The position numbers and the translations under genes were made by a program. From FEN-299 sp963717945 (GTDB lineage: Bacteria; Acidobacteriota; Vicinamibacteria; Vicinamibacterales; Fen-181), in contig CAVQXT010000007.1 in the NCBI GenBank assembly GCA_963717945.1, positions 372,001-436,000 on the forward strand: a stretch of DNA of 64,000 nt, written 5' to 3'. Shown here piece after piece: positions 27,471 to 35,888 of this stretch; within the stretch, counting starts at the first letter, position 1; the number at the start of each line of letters is the position of its first letter. The notes under the pieces are model-generated. The model was not told the DNA's origin. It saw nothing but the letters and a program-made list of their open reading frames with translations, and ran no database searches.

Positions 27471-27648
27471 CGGGACCCTCGCCACGCCACTGCCAGAGTT
27501 CCACGCTCGAGCGCCAGACGTGGAGCAGGCGCTCGGAAACCGGTACGGCCAGCCAGTACTCGAGATCGTGGCGGTCGGCCTCGGCCGCCGACGCGAAGCG
27601 GCGAACCACGATGCGGCCGGCCCGTGAAGCTGCGGCGCTCCCGTCCAT
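27424..27648 (-). CDS. Small protein paired with the nucleotidyltransferase
   Basis: 74 residues (MDGSAAASRAGRIVVRRFAS, then AAEADRHDLEYWLAVPVSER and LLHVWRSS). The 'FASAAEADRHDLEYWLAV' type of sequence recurs in small genes preceding nucleotidyltransferase genes; that is recollection, not a search. There is no Shine-Dalgarno, and a TACAAT -10 ends 6 nt before the ATG. The overlap with the next gene suggests coupled translation. Function unknown; an antitoxin or adaptor role is inference. Confidence 0.6.
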   Translation of the reverse strand: MDGSAAASRAGRIVVRRFASAAEADRHDLEYWLAVPVSERLLHVWRSSVELWQWRGEGPDEPGLRRSVASLRRP

Positions 27649-27654
27649 GGGCGT

Positions 27655-27660
27655 ATTGTA
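27655..27660 (-). promoter_or_regulatory. -10 hexamer for a leaderless two-gene unit
   Basis: TACAAT on the minus strand, six bases before the ATG at 27648. Initiation 7 nt downstream falls on the A of the start codon. No -35 consensus is visible. Confidence 0.45.
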
Positions 27661-27682
27661 GCGGAACCCGGGCGCGCAACCC

Positions 27683-30361
27683 TTACTCCTGCCGAAGGGC
27701 GACCGTCGGGTCGATCCGCGTGGCGCGCCAGGCCGGCACGATCGACGCGATGACCGCGACCGCCGCGATGAGACCGACGGCCCACACGCACGTCATCGGA
27801 TCGGTGTCGGTGACACCGAAGAGCTGGGCGGCAAACAACCAGATGGCGCAAAAGGTCACGGGCACGGTCAGCACGACGCCTTTCGCGACCAGCCTGGAAG
27901 TCCGGCCGAGGACCAGCCGAAGCACGTCGCGGCGAGTGGCGCCGAGCGCGAGGCGGATCCCGAGCTCCTGCGTCCGCCGGATCACCGCGAAGGCGAGGAC
28001 GACGTAGATCCCGACCGCGGCCAGCAATGTCGCGAGCGCGGAGAAGACGCCCACAAGGAAGAGCAGCAACCTTGTGCGGACGAGCGCCACTGTGACCAGG
28101 TCCTCGAGGGCCCTCACGTTGTAGAGGGGCTGATTGGGGTCGACCTCCTCGATGGCTCGCGCCAGACGCGCGCGCAGACTCGGCAGGTCGCCTTCGGTCC
28201 CTCTCACCAGGAGCGACATCTCTGGCAAGGGGTGTCCCCGCGCGGCCCTGGTGTAAGTCATGTACACCTCGGGTGGGAATCTCATATACGCATCGCGGAA
28301 GTCCCGTGCGACTCCGACGATCGCCAATTGCTCGCCGCTCGGAGTTCCTGCCGGGTTCCAACCGAGGCCGATGTGCCGCCCGAGTGCCGACCGAGCCGCC
28401 CCCCAGTACTTCTCCGCGAACGCGTTGGTGACGACGACAACCGGATCCGCTCGCGTCACTTCGGCGTCGGTGAACGACCGTCCCGCGACGATTGGGATCC
28501 GAAGCAAAGAGAAGAACGACGCGCTGACGACACGATATTCGAGATGCTCGTCCCCAAAACCCTCGACGCGCCCTGAGAACCCGCCGACGACGAGCGCGCC
28601 TGGAACAGGGTGGACGAGGGCGGCAGCCTGGACGCCGGGGGCTCCGCGCAGGCGTTCGAGGAGACTGCCGAGGAACTGCCGGCCTCCGTCAGGATGCCGG
28701 ACTGGACTCAGTGCGACTTGGGCGGACAGGACGCCCTTGGCCTGGTAGCCGACGTCAACGGCGGCCAGGCGCGAGAAGTCCCTGGCGAGCATTCCGCCGA
28801 CGACAATCAGTCCGACCGAGAGCCCAATCTGTGCGACGACAATCGACGACGGGAGCGACCCGGACAGCGACGGCGGGCGCGCGGACCCTTCGGTCGGCAG
28901 CCACCGGGCGACGTCGGTTCGCAGCAGTCTCACGCACGGGAGAAGACCGGCGAGAAGTGCCGCTCCCAACGAGACTGCCAACGCGAATCCGACGACGGGC
29001 CAGCTGACCCTGGCGGACGCGAGACCGGTGAGCGCCGCTCCGCCAATCGCCCGCGTCGCTCCGACTGCTCCCAATGCGATCGCCACACCCAGGAAACCGG
29101 CCGTCGCTCCAAGCAGGCCGGCCTCGACGAGCCCCTCACCCGCCAGCCGCGCGGCCGTCGCGCCCAATGCGGTTCGAATCTGGAGCTCTCGACGCCGACT
29201 CTCACCCCGCTCCAGCATCAGGAGCGCGGCATTGGCGCACGCTACGAGCAGGAGAACGGCGACGGCGGCCGCGAGCAGCGCCATGCGTTCGGGGACGCCC
29301 TCGCTGAGCGCTGCGACCAGGGGCGTCAGCGTGTAGCTCGGCGTCACCGGGCCAGACGGCCACGAGATCCGCCGGCCCAGGAAGCGGACTTCGTCCCTGG
29401 CCGCTTCGAGCATCCGCGGTTGGCGCAGCCGCCCGAGGATGCGCACCGTGGTCGCGCCGCTCGAGCTGCTCCTCGATCTGAGCGTGGGATCGCCGGCGAG
29501 AGGAACGAGCACGCCGAGAGCGTTGTCCGCCCACGTCGGCGCGCCCGTCTCGAGTTCGTCGATCGACTTGAAAGCGGCGGGAAGGACGCCGACGATCGTG
29601 TAGGGCGCATCGTCGATCTCGATCGTCCGACCGACGGCGGCCGGCGTGCCTCCGAACCGCCGTTGCCACACCGAGTGGGTCAGCAGGGCGACGGCGTTGT
29701 GGCCGGGCAGGAACTCGGCGGCGAGGAACCCGCGCCCGAGAGCCGGGCGCACGCCGGTGAGCCGCAGCAAGTCGCCGGTGATCGCGCCCACCTGGAGCCG
29801 CTCGCTCCATCCGTGCCCGAGGACGTTCGCGCCGCGGCTCGCATACGCCGAGACGTTCTCGAGAAATCCGTGGCGCTCGCGCAGCAGGTCGAACATCTCC
29901 CAGTGGAGGGCCCGAGGAGAAACGGTCGCCTGCGACCCGCCAGCCGAGAAGGCAACCGAGACCAGGTAGAGGCTCTCAGGATCGGAGTACGGGATCGGCC
30001 GGAACAGCAGCGCTTCGGCAACGCTGTAAACGAAGGCCGAGCCGGCAATGCCGATCGCCAGCACGAGGGCGACGACCAGCGTGTAACCGGGGTTGTGACG
30101 CACGGCCCGGAGCGCGGACCGCAGGTACTGCCAGGCCGTGTCGATGAATGTGGCGCGGACGTCCCGAACCGCTTCCCTGGTCTGCGTCACGCCGCCCATG
30201 TCGCGGAGCGCCACGCGGCGCGCCTCGCGCGGTGTCATGCCGCGTTCGACGTTGGCCCGGGTCTCCATCTCGAGGTGGAACTGCAATTCCGCATCCACCT
30301 CGTCGGCGATGGTCTCGCGCCGGAGCAGGCCCCGCACGTGGGCACCGAGCCCTTTCAGCAT
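27683..30361 (-). CDS. ADOP-type ABC transporter permease (PadR-linked)
   Basis: 892 residues with the complete ADOP layout: an N-terminal cytoplasmic helical region (ADEVDAELQFHLEMETRANV, then MTPREARRVALRDMGG), a first helix near 100, a MacB-type periplasmic domain, FtsX block 1 (VLLLVACANAALLMLERGES), a second periplasmic domain, and FtsX block 2 (RRTQELGIRLALGATRRDVL) ending DPTVALRQE. It lies 18 nt after the PadR gene and is surely co-transcribed with it. PadR-ADOP pairs are widespread in Acidobacteriota and the transported ligand is unknown. Confidence 0.9.
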   Translation of the reverse strand: MLKGLGAHVRGLLRRETIADEVDAELQFHLEMETRANVERGMTPREARRVALRDMGGVTQTREAVRDVRATFIDTAWQYLRSALRAVRHNPGYTLVVALVLAIGIAGSAFVYSVAEALLFRPIPYSDPESLYLVSVAFSAGGSQATVSPRALHWEMFDLLRERHGFLENVSAYASRGANVLGHGWSERLQVGAITGDLLRLTGVRPALGRGFLAAEFLPGHNAVALLTHSVWQRRFGGTPAAVGRTIEIDDAPYTIVGVLPAAFKSIDELETGAPTWADNALGVLVPLAGDPTLRSRSSSSGATTVRILGRLRQPRMLEAARDEVRFLGRRISWPSGPVTPSYTLTPLVAALSEGVPERMALLAAAVAVLLLVACANAALLMLERGESRRRELQIRTALGATAARLAGEGLVEAGLLGATAGFLGVAIALGAVGATRAIGGAALTGLASARVSWPVVGFALAVSLGAALLAGLLPCVRLLRTDVARWLPTEGSARPPSLSGSLPSSIVVAQIGLSVGLIVVGGMLARDFSRLAAVDVGYQAKGVLSAQVALSPVRHPDGGRQFLGSLLERLRGAPGVQAAALVHPVPGALVVGGFSGRVEGFGDEHLEYRVVSASFFSLLRIPIVAGRSFTDAEVTRADPVVVVTNAFAEKYWGAARSALGRHIGLGWNPAGTPSGEQLAIVGVARDFRDAYMRFPPEVYMTYTRAARGHPLPEMSLLVRGTEGDLPSLRARLARAIEEVDPNQPLYNVRALEDLVTVALVRTRLLLFLVGVFSALATLLAAVGIYVVLAFAVIRRTQELGIRLALGATRRDVLRLVLGRTSRLVAKGVVLTVPVTFCAIWLFAAQLFGVTDTDPMTCVWAVGLIAAVAVIASIVPAWRATRIDPTVALRQE

Positions 30362-30379
30362 GGCCGCCCTCCAGGTCCG

Positions 30380-30706
30380 CTACGTCGTCTTCAGCACCCG
30401 TCGCATCGACAGCGCGAACTGCTCCCAGGCTTCCGTCTCGGCCTCGAGTTGCTGGCGCCCGGATCTGGTCAGCGTGTAAATCCGCGCACGGCGGTTGTTC
30501 TCGGATGGCGCCATCTCGGAGGTGATGTGGCCGCGCATCTCGAGCCGGTGCAGGGCGGGGTAGAGCGACCCCTGGCTGGCTGAGAGGCCTTCCCTGGAAA
30601 CCTGGCGGATGCGGTTCGAGATGCCCCACCCGTGGTTCGGGCCCAGGGCGAGGACCTTCAGGATCAGGAGGTCGAGCGTCCCCTGGAGCAGGTCGGTCTT
30701 CGGCAA
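30380..30706 (-). CDS. PadR-family transcriptional regulator
   Basis: 108 residues starting at a TTG (30706), with GAGGAG 7 nt upstream. The winged helix (LLQGTLDLLILKVLALGPNH, then GWGISNRI and ASQGSLYPALHRLEMRGHI) and the C-terminal dimerisation helix (LEAETEAWEQFALSMRRVL) are the short PadR-s2 form. It probably represses its own operon with the ADOP permease. The dyad at 30713-30739 overlaps its ribosome-binding region, which suggests autoregulation. Confidence 0.9.
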   Translation of the reverse strand: MPKTDLLQGTLDLLILKVLALGPNHGWGISNRIRQVSREGLSASQGSLYPALHRLEMRGHITSEMAPSENNRRARIYTLTRSGRQQLEAETEAWEQFALSMRRVLKTT

Positions 30707-30712
30707 GGCGAC

Positions 30713-30739
30713 ACTCCTCTCGAACTTCGAGAGGAAAGT
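30713..30739. promoter_or_regulatory. Probable PadR operator
   Basis: A perfect palindrome: CCTCTCGAA (30716-30724), one central base, and its reverse complement TTCGAGAGG (30726-30734), flanked by ACT and AGT. It lies 10 nt before the padR start codon and covers the GAGGAG ribosome-binding site. Binding by this PadR is inferred from position. Confidence 0.6.
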
Positions 30740-30803
30740 CTAGGCCCATTCCTGCCGGAGATCAAGAGGACGATGGGAAAGGTGACCGGGCCTCCGCTTT
30801 CTT

Positions 30804-30830
30804 GGTACTATCGGAGTATCCGAGATAACC
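30804..30830. promoter_or_regulatory. Operator-like dyad over the sodA promoter
   Basis: A 27-bp region matches its own reverse complement at 18 positions. The core is TCGGA-GTA-TCCGA (30811-30823), with outer GGT and ACC. It overlaps a possible -10 (TACTAT, 30806-30811). It resembles a redox-regulator site in position; the protein is unknown. Confidence 0.5.
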
Positions 30831-30860
30831 CGAAGCGCAGCCACCCAAAGGAGGCCCCCC

Positions 30861-31493
<633 letters not shown>

Positions 31494-31512
31494 AGCGCGG
31501 CGTCCCAGATGC

Positions 31513-31620
31513 GAGACCGCGAAGCGGAGTCGCACCAGGAACGTAGGGCGGGCCTTCAGGCCTGCCTGCCGGGGCTGAAGCCCCGGCCTACGTAAGAAGG
31601 CGACTCCGAATCGCGGTCTC
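31513..31620. terminator. Nested inverted repeat between convergent genes
   Basis: The outer arms 31513-31533 and 31600-31620 are complementary at 19 of 21 positions. Inside them ACGTAGG (31541-31547) pairs with CCTACGT (31587-31593), and the centre is rich in GGCTTCAGCCCC-type palindromes. The right outer arm ends 4 nt from the phenylalanine hydroxylase stop. It probably acts as a bidirectional terminator; the inner part resembles dispersed intergenic repeats of the 'GGGGCTGAAGCCCC' kind. Confidence 0.5.
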
Positions 31621-31624
31621 CAAT

Positions 31625-32497
31625 TCAGCGCAGCGGGACGCCGAATCGCTGCACGAGCGTCTCCACCTCGCTCTTGAGGAACCCGAGCGAGGGGATCACG
31701 AACAGCAGGTCCTGCATCCGCGACGAGTCGTAGTCGGTCTCGATCACCTCGGCGGTCCTGAACGGACGCCGCTCGACGTCGGGAGAGAACAACGAATTGG
31801 GAATCTCGCCGATCGATGAGAGGATCCCGGCGCCGAAGACCTTGGTTTCGCCCTCCTGCTCGATCAGGCCGAACTCGATCGAGAACCAGCTGAGCCGCTT
31901 CAGCGCCAGCACCTTGTCGCCGGTGGGCACGGTGACCGCCGCCCGCCCGACGAGCGTGAGAAGCGCGGCGTAGTCGCGGTTCAGAAGAGGCGGCACATGA
32001 CCGAGACAGTCGTGGATCATGTCGGGTTCCGGCGTGAACTCGGGTTTCGAGCCGTGCCGGATGAACTGCGTCACCGGGAAGCCGCGGTCCGCGATATACG
32101 AGTAGAAGGTCCGGTACGGAATGGGTCCCTCGGCCGGAACCAGGTGCATGCCGCTGACTTCCTGCAGGCGCTCGCTGAGATGGCGCAGTTGCGGGATGCG
32201 ATCTTCGCTGATCTTCAGTTCCCGCTTCGCTTTCAGATACACGTCGCTCGCGTGGCGCCGGTGAAGCTCGTCGAGCTTCGGGGTCACCTGGCGCCAGATG
32301 CGCTCCTCTTCGTCGTTGTAATCGATGAGCGGCGGAGGCTGGCGGCCGAGCCGGGCCGCCCGGCACAAGGCAAACAGCTCGTGGCGTCGGTGTATGTATC
32401 CTTCGTCGCCGAGCCCGGGATGGCCGGGCTCGAGGTCGAGCCGGTCAACGTCCGGGGGATTGCGGTAGACATCCATGTCGAGAGCCGCTTGGTCCAT
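31625..32497 (-). CDS. phhA: Phenylalanine 4-monooxygenase
   Basis: 290 residues, a single catalytic domain as in bacterial PhhA. The iron facial triad is His162 and His167 (IHDCLGHVPPL) and Glu208 (SWFSIEFGL). The pterin/substrate region FIRHGSKPEFTPEPD is present. It hydroxylates phenylalanine to tyrosine using tetrahydropterin and O2. It diverges from the tyrosine-degradation operon that starts at 32697, which consumes its product. No pterin dehydratase (phhB) is adjacent. The 199-bp divergent spacer has TATCAT at 32672-32677 as a possible -10 for the hppD side. Confidence 0.93.
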   Translation of the reverse strand: MDQAALDMDVYRNPPDVDRLDLEPGHPGLGDEGYIHRRHELFALCRAARLGRQPPPLIDYNDEEERIWRQVTPKLDELHRRHASDVYLKAKRELKISEDRIPQLRHLSERLQEVSGMHLVPAEGPIPYRTFYSYIADRGFPVTQFIRHGSKPEFTPEPDMIHDCLGHVPPLLNRDYAALLTLVGRAAVTVPTGDKVLALKRLSWFSIEFGLIEQEGETKVFGAGILSSIGEIPNSLFSPDVERRPFRTAEVIETDYDSSRMQDLLFVIPSLGFLKSEVETLVQRFGVPLR

Positions 32498-32696
32498 GTC
32501 TCTCTCCGTGGAACGCGTCCGAAGTCCGGGACCGTGCAGACCGGCGCCGGGCTCCGGGCAATCTGGTCGGTGATGCCCTGATTCCTACATTAGCGCAGAC
32601 CTACTTCGCGCGGTAGCCCTCGGTCGTTGGCTCTCCTGGCGTCGCACTGCGCCGCCCGCCCGCCGGGCTGGTATCATGAAAACAGGGGGACCCACG

Positions 32697-33785
32697 ATGG
32701 AAGACAACCCTCTGAAGCTGCGCCAGATCCACCACATCCAGTTCTGGGTGGGGAACGCGCTCCAGGCGGCCGAGTATTACCGGCGCGCCTTCGGCTTCAC
32801 TCGCTTCGCCTACGCGGGCCTCGAAACCGGCCAGCGCTCCATGGCGTCGCACGCCTTGCGGCAGGGCACGATCCGCCTCGTGATGTCGTCGCCGCTCGCT
32901 CCAGACCATCCGGCCTCCGCCCACATCGCGCGGCACGGCGACGGCGTTCGCGACATCGCCTTCGAGGTTGACGACGCCGAGGCGGCCTTCAACGAGGCGG
33001 TGAAACGGGGCGCCCGGCCGGCGATCGAACCGCACGAGGAATCCGACGAGCACGGCGCCATCAGGCGCGCCGCCATCCAGACCTACGGCGAGACGATCCA
33101 CTCGTTCATCTCGTTGCACGGCTACTCGGGCCCGTTCCTGCCGGGCTACCGCGAGAAGCTGGTCGAGGGCGAGGCCGCGGGGCTGCTGCGCGTGGACCAC
33201 GTCGTGGGCAACGTCGAGCTCGGGAAGATGAACGAGTGGGCCGCCTGGTACTCCGACGTGCTCGGGTTCAAGCGCTACCTCACCTTCGAGGACAAGGACA
33301 TCTCGACCGAGTACAGCGCCCTGATGAGCATCGTGATGTCCGACAACTCGTACGCGATCAAGTTCCCGATCAACGAGCCGGCTCCCGGCCGGAAGAAGAG
33401 TCAGATTGACGAGTACCTCGACTTCTACGGCGGGCCCGGCGTGCAGCACATCGCGATGCTGACGACCGACATCACGCGCACCGTGCGGACGCTGAAGCAA
33501 AGCGGGGTGCCGTTTCTCGCCGTCCCGGGAAGCTACTACGATTCGCTGGCGGGGCGCGTCGGCCAGTTCGACGAGGGGGCGGACACGGTCCGCGATCTCG
33601 GGATCCTCGTCGATCGCGACGAAGAGGGCTACCTGCTGCAGCTGTTCACCAAGCCCGTCGAGGATCGTCCGACGTTGTTCTTCGAGGTGATCCAGCGGAA
33701 GGGGAGCCGCGGTTTCGGGAAAGGGAACTTCAAGGCGCTCTTCGAGGCGATCGAACGCGAGCAGGCGCTGCGCGGCAACCTGTGA
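32697..33785 (+). CDS. hppD: 4-hydroxyphenylpyruvate dioxygenase
   Basis: 362 residues from the ATG at 32697, preceded by AGGGGGA; an upstream ATG at 32676 overlaps the likely -10 and is not used. Two vicinal-oxygen-chelate domains are present. The iron ligands are His168 (RVDHVVGNVE), His251 (GVQHIAMLT) and Glu330 (LFFEVIQRKG). It converts 4-hydroxyphenylpyruvate to homogentisate. It is first of four tightly packed genes; the next one starts 12 nt after its stop. Confidence 0.95.
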   Translation: MEDNPLKLRQIHHIQFWVGNALQAAEYYRRAFGFTRFAYAGLETGQRSMASHALRQGTIRLVMSSPLAPDHPASAHIARHGDGVRDIAFEVDDAEAAFNEAVKRGARPAIEPHEESDEHGAIRRAAIQTYGETIHSFISLHGYSGPFLPGYREKLVEGEAAGLLRVDHVVGNVELGKMNEWAAWYSDVLGFKRYLTFEDKDISTEYSALMSIVMSDNSYAIKFPINEPAPGRKKSQIDEYLDFYGGPGVQHIAMLTTDITRTVRTLKQSGVPFLAVPGSYYDSLAGRVGQFDEGADTVRDLGILVDRDEEGYLLQLFTKPVEDRPTLFFEVIQRKGSRGFGKGNFKALFEAIEREQALRGNL

Positions 33786-33797
33786 CTGGAGCGAGAC

Positions 33798-34961
33798 GTG
33801 CCTAACTACCTGCAGATCGGGAAGATCCCGCGCAAGCGGCACTCGGTGTTCCGTCAGCCCGACGGGACGTTGTACGCCGAGGAGCTGATGGGCAACAAGG
33901 GGTTCGAGGGCCTCTCGTCGCTGATCTACCACGTGCATCCGCCGACGCGCGTTCGACGGGTGCGGGCACTGAAGACCCTCGACTGGGACGGCGAAGACGG
34001 GCGGCAGCCCTTCCATCATCGGCATTTCCGCACGGCCCGGTTGCCGGAGAGCCCCAGTGCGACGGTCGATCGGATTCCGCTCCTGTACAACAACGACGTG
34101 GCGATTTCGTTCGTCGGTCCCCAGCGGGACGAGGACTCCTTCTATCGCAACGCGCAGGGAGACGAGATTGTCTACGTGAGCGAGGGCTCGGGAACGCTCG
34201 AGTCGCTGCTCGGCGACATCGAGTTCGGCAAGGGCGACTACCTCGTGGTGCCCCGGGGCATCGTCCACCGGTACCGGTTCCGGTCGAAACCGGTCAGGCT
34301 GCTCGTGATCGAGAGCGCCGGTGACGTCCGCACGCCGAGGCGCTATCGCAACGAGCACGGCCAGTTGCTCGAGCACGCGCCATACTCGGAGCGCGATATC
34401 CGGCGCCCCGCCTCGATCGAGACGCACGACGAGAAGGGCGATTTCCCGATCCTCATCAAGAAGGGCAACGAGATCGTCGAATACGTGCTCGATCATCACC
34501 CCTTCGACGTCGTCGGGTGGGACGGCTACTACTATCCGTGGGCGCTGAATATTGCCGACTTCGAACCGCGCGTCGGCCGCTTCCACCTTCCGCCCCCGAC
34601 ACACCAGACCTTCGAGGGCGACGGGTTCGTGGTCTGCTCGTTCTGCCCCAGGCCGTATGACTTCGATCCCAGCGCGATCCCGGTGCCTTACAATCACTCG
34701 AACGTGATGTCCGACGAGGTGATCTACTACGCGAGCTCGGAGTTCATGAGCCGCAAGGGCATCGAGTACGGATCGATCACGCTGCACCCGGACGGGATCC
34801 CGCACGGGCCCCACCCGGGGCGCGTCGAGCAGTCGCTCGGCCAGAAGCGCACCGACGAGCTGGCGGTGATGCTCGACAGCTTCCGCCCGCTGCGCGCGTC
34901 GAAGCAGGCGATCTCGGTGGAAGATCAGGGCTATCCGACTTCGTGGCTGGAGGAGCCGTGA
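33798..34961 (+). CDS. hmgA: Homogentisate 1,2-dioxygenase
   Basis: 387 residues from a GTG at 33798 with GGAG upstream. This is the bacterial cupin-fold HmgA, starting PNYLQIGKIPRKRHSVFRQP. Conserved parts include VSEGSGTLES, KGDYLVVPRGIVHRYRF, and GWDGYYYPWALNIADFEPRV. It opens the homogentisate ring to 4-maleylacetoacetate using Fe(II) and O2. Its stop overlaps the start of the next gene (GTGA, 34958-34961). It is somewhat shorter than the Pseudomonas enzyme (about 430 residues). Confidence 0.92.
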   Translation: MPNYLQIGKIPRKRHSVFRQPDGTLYAEELMGNKGFEGLSSLIYHVHPPTRVRRVRALKTLDWDGEDGRQPFHHRHFRTARLPESPSATVDRIPLLYNNDVAISFVGPQRDEDSFYRNAQGDEIVYVSEGSGTLESLLGDIEFGKGDYLVVPRGIVHRYRFRSKPVRLLVIESAGDVRTPRRYRNEHGQLLEHAPYSERDIRRPASIETHDEKGDFPILIKKGNEIVEYVLDHHPFDVVGWDGYYYPWALNIADFEPRVGRFHLPPPTHQTFEGDGFVVCSFCPRPYDFDPSAIPVPYNHSNVMSDEVIYYASSEFMSRKGIEYGSITLHPDGIPHGPHPGRVEQSLGQKRTDELAVMLDSFRPLRASKQAISVEDQGYPTSWLEEP

Positions 34962-35863
34962 GCACGGACGCCGCCCGTGCGCTGCTCGGGTCGCTCATCG
35001 ACTACGCGGGGCTGTTCCCGCCCGCGGAACTACCGATGCGCGCGGCCGTTGCCCGCTATGCGTCGAGCCGAAGCGGCGAGGACGCGTGGATGCTGGGGAG
35101 GTTCGTCCTTCCGCTCGCCCGGCTCGAGGACTTCGAGCACGCCTTCGACGAGCTTCCTGCCAGGGCCCGCGCGACGCCGTGGCCGCTTGCCGTCATCTCC
35201 GGCCGGAACCTCGACGTGGACTCGATGACGGTCCTCGACTTCAACGAGCGGCACGGCGACGACGGCAGGCGGGATGCCGGCATCGAAGCCATCGATCTGA
35301 AGGTCCACGGCCTTGAAGACGTCGCCCGCGCGGCCGATGTGCTGGCGGAACCGGCGGAGCGGTACTTCGAAATCCCCATCGGGTCCGATCCGTCGGCATG
35401 GCTCGCGGCGGTGGCCGAGGTCGGGGGCCGCGTGAAGGTCCGGGCCGGCGGCGTCACCGCGGACCTGTTTCCCCCGGCTCGCGACCTGGCGCGCTTTCTC
35501 GAGGCGTGCGCGGCGGAGGACATCGCGTTCAAGGCGACGGCGGGCCTGCACCACCCGATTCGCTCGGCCCATCCGACCGGAGATGACGGGCGGTCGCCGG
35601 CGGTGATGATGCACGGCTTCCTGAATCTCTTCCTCGCGGCCGTCCTGGCGCGCACGCACCGCGCTCCCGCGGAGGCTCTCGAGCCGGTGCTCGCCGAGGA
35701 GTCGTCTGACGCGTTCGTGTTCGACGGGGCAGGCGTGACGGTGAGGGGCCATCGCCTGGCGTGCGAGGAGATCGTGTCCGCGAGGCAGTCGTTCGCTCTT
35801 TCGTTCGGCTCGTGCTCCTTCGACGAGCCGACCTCGGACCTGAAAGCGCTCGGCATCATATGA
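34958..35863 (+). CDS. Uncharacterised protein in the homogentisate operon
   Basis: 301 residues from the GTG at 34958, which overlaps the hmgA stop by 4 nt and has GGAGGAG upstream; the frame is open 15 nt further. There is no signal peptide or membrane helix. The C-terminal half has TIM-barrel-like strands (EIPIGSDPSAWLAAVAEVGG, VKVRAGGVTADLFPPARDLA, then IAFKATAGLHHPIR) with several conserved-looking charged residues. No enzyme family was identified. The coupled position between HmgA and fumarylacetoacetase is where maleylacetoacetate isomerase would be expected, and no glutathione-S-transferase-like isomerase is present. Confidence 0.75.
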   Translation: MSTDAARALLGSLIDYAGLFPPAELPMRAAVARYASSRSGEDAWMLGRFVLPLARLEDFEHAFDELPARARATPWPLAVISGRNLDVDSMTVLDFNERHGDDGRRDAGIEAIDLKVHGLEDVARAADVLAEPAERYFEIPIGSDPSAWLAAVAEVGGRVKVRAGGVTADLFPPARDLARFLEACAAEDIAFKATAGLHHPIRSAHPTGDDGRSPAVMMHGFLNLFLAAVLARTHRAPAEALEPVLAEESSDAFVFDGAGVTVRGHRLACEEIVSARQSFALSFGSCSFDEPTSDLKALGII

Positions 35864-35888
35864 CCGGGATTCCCGGCCGGACCAGGAC

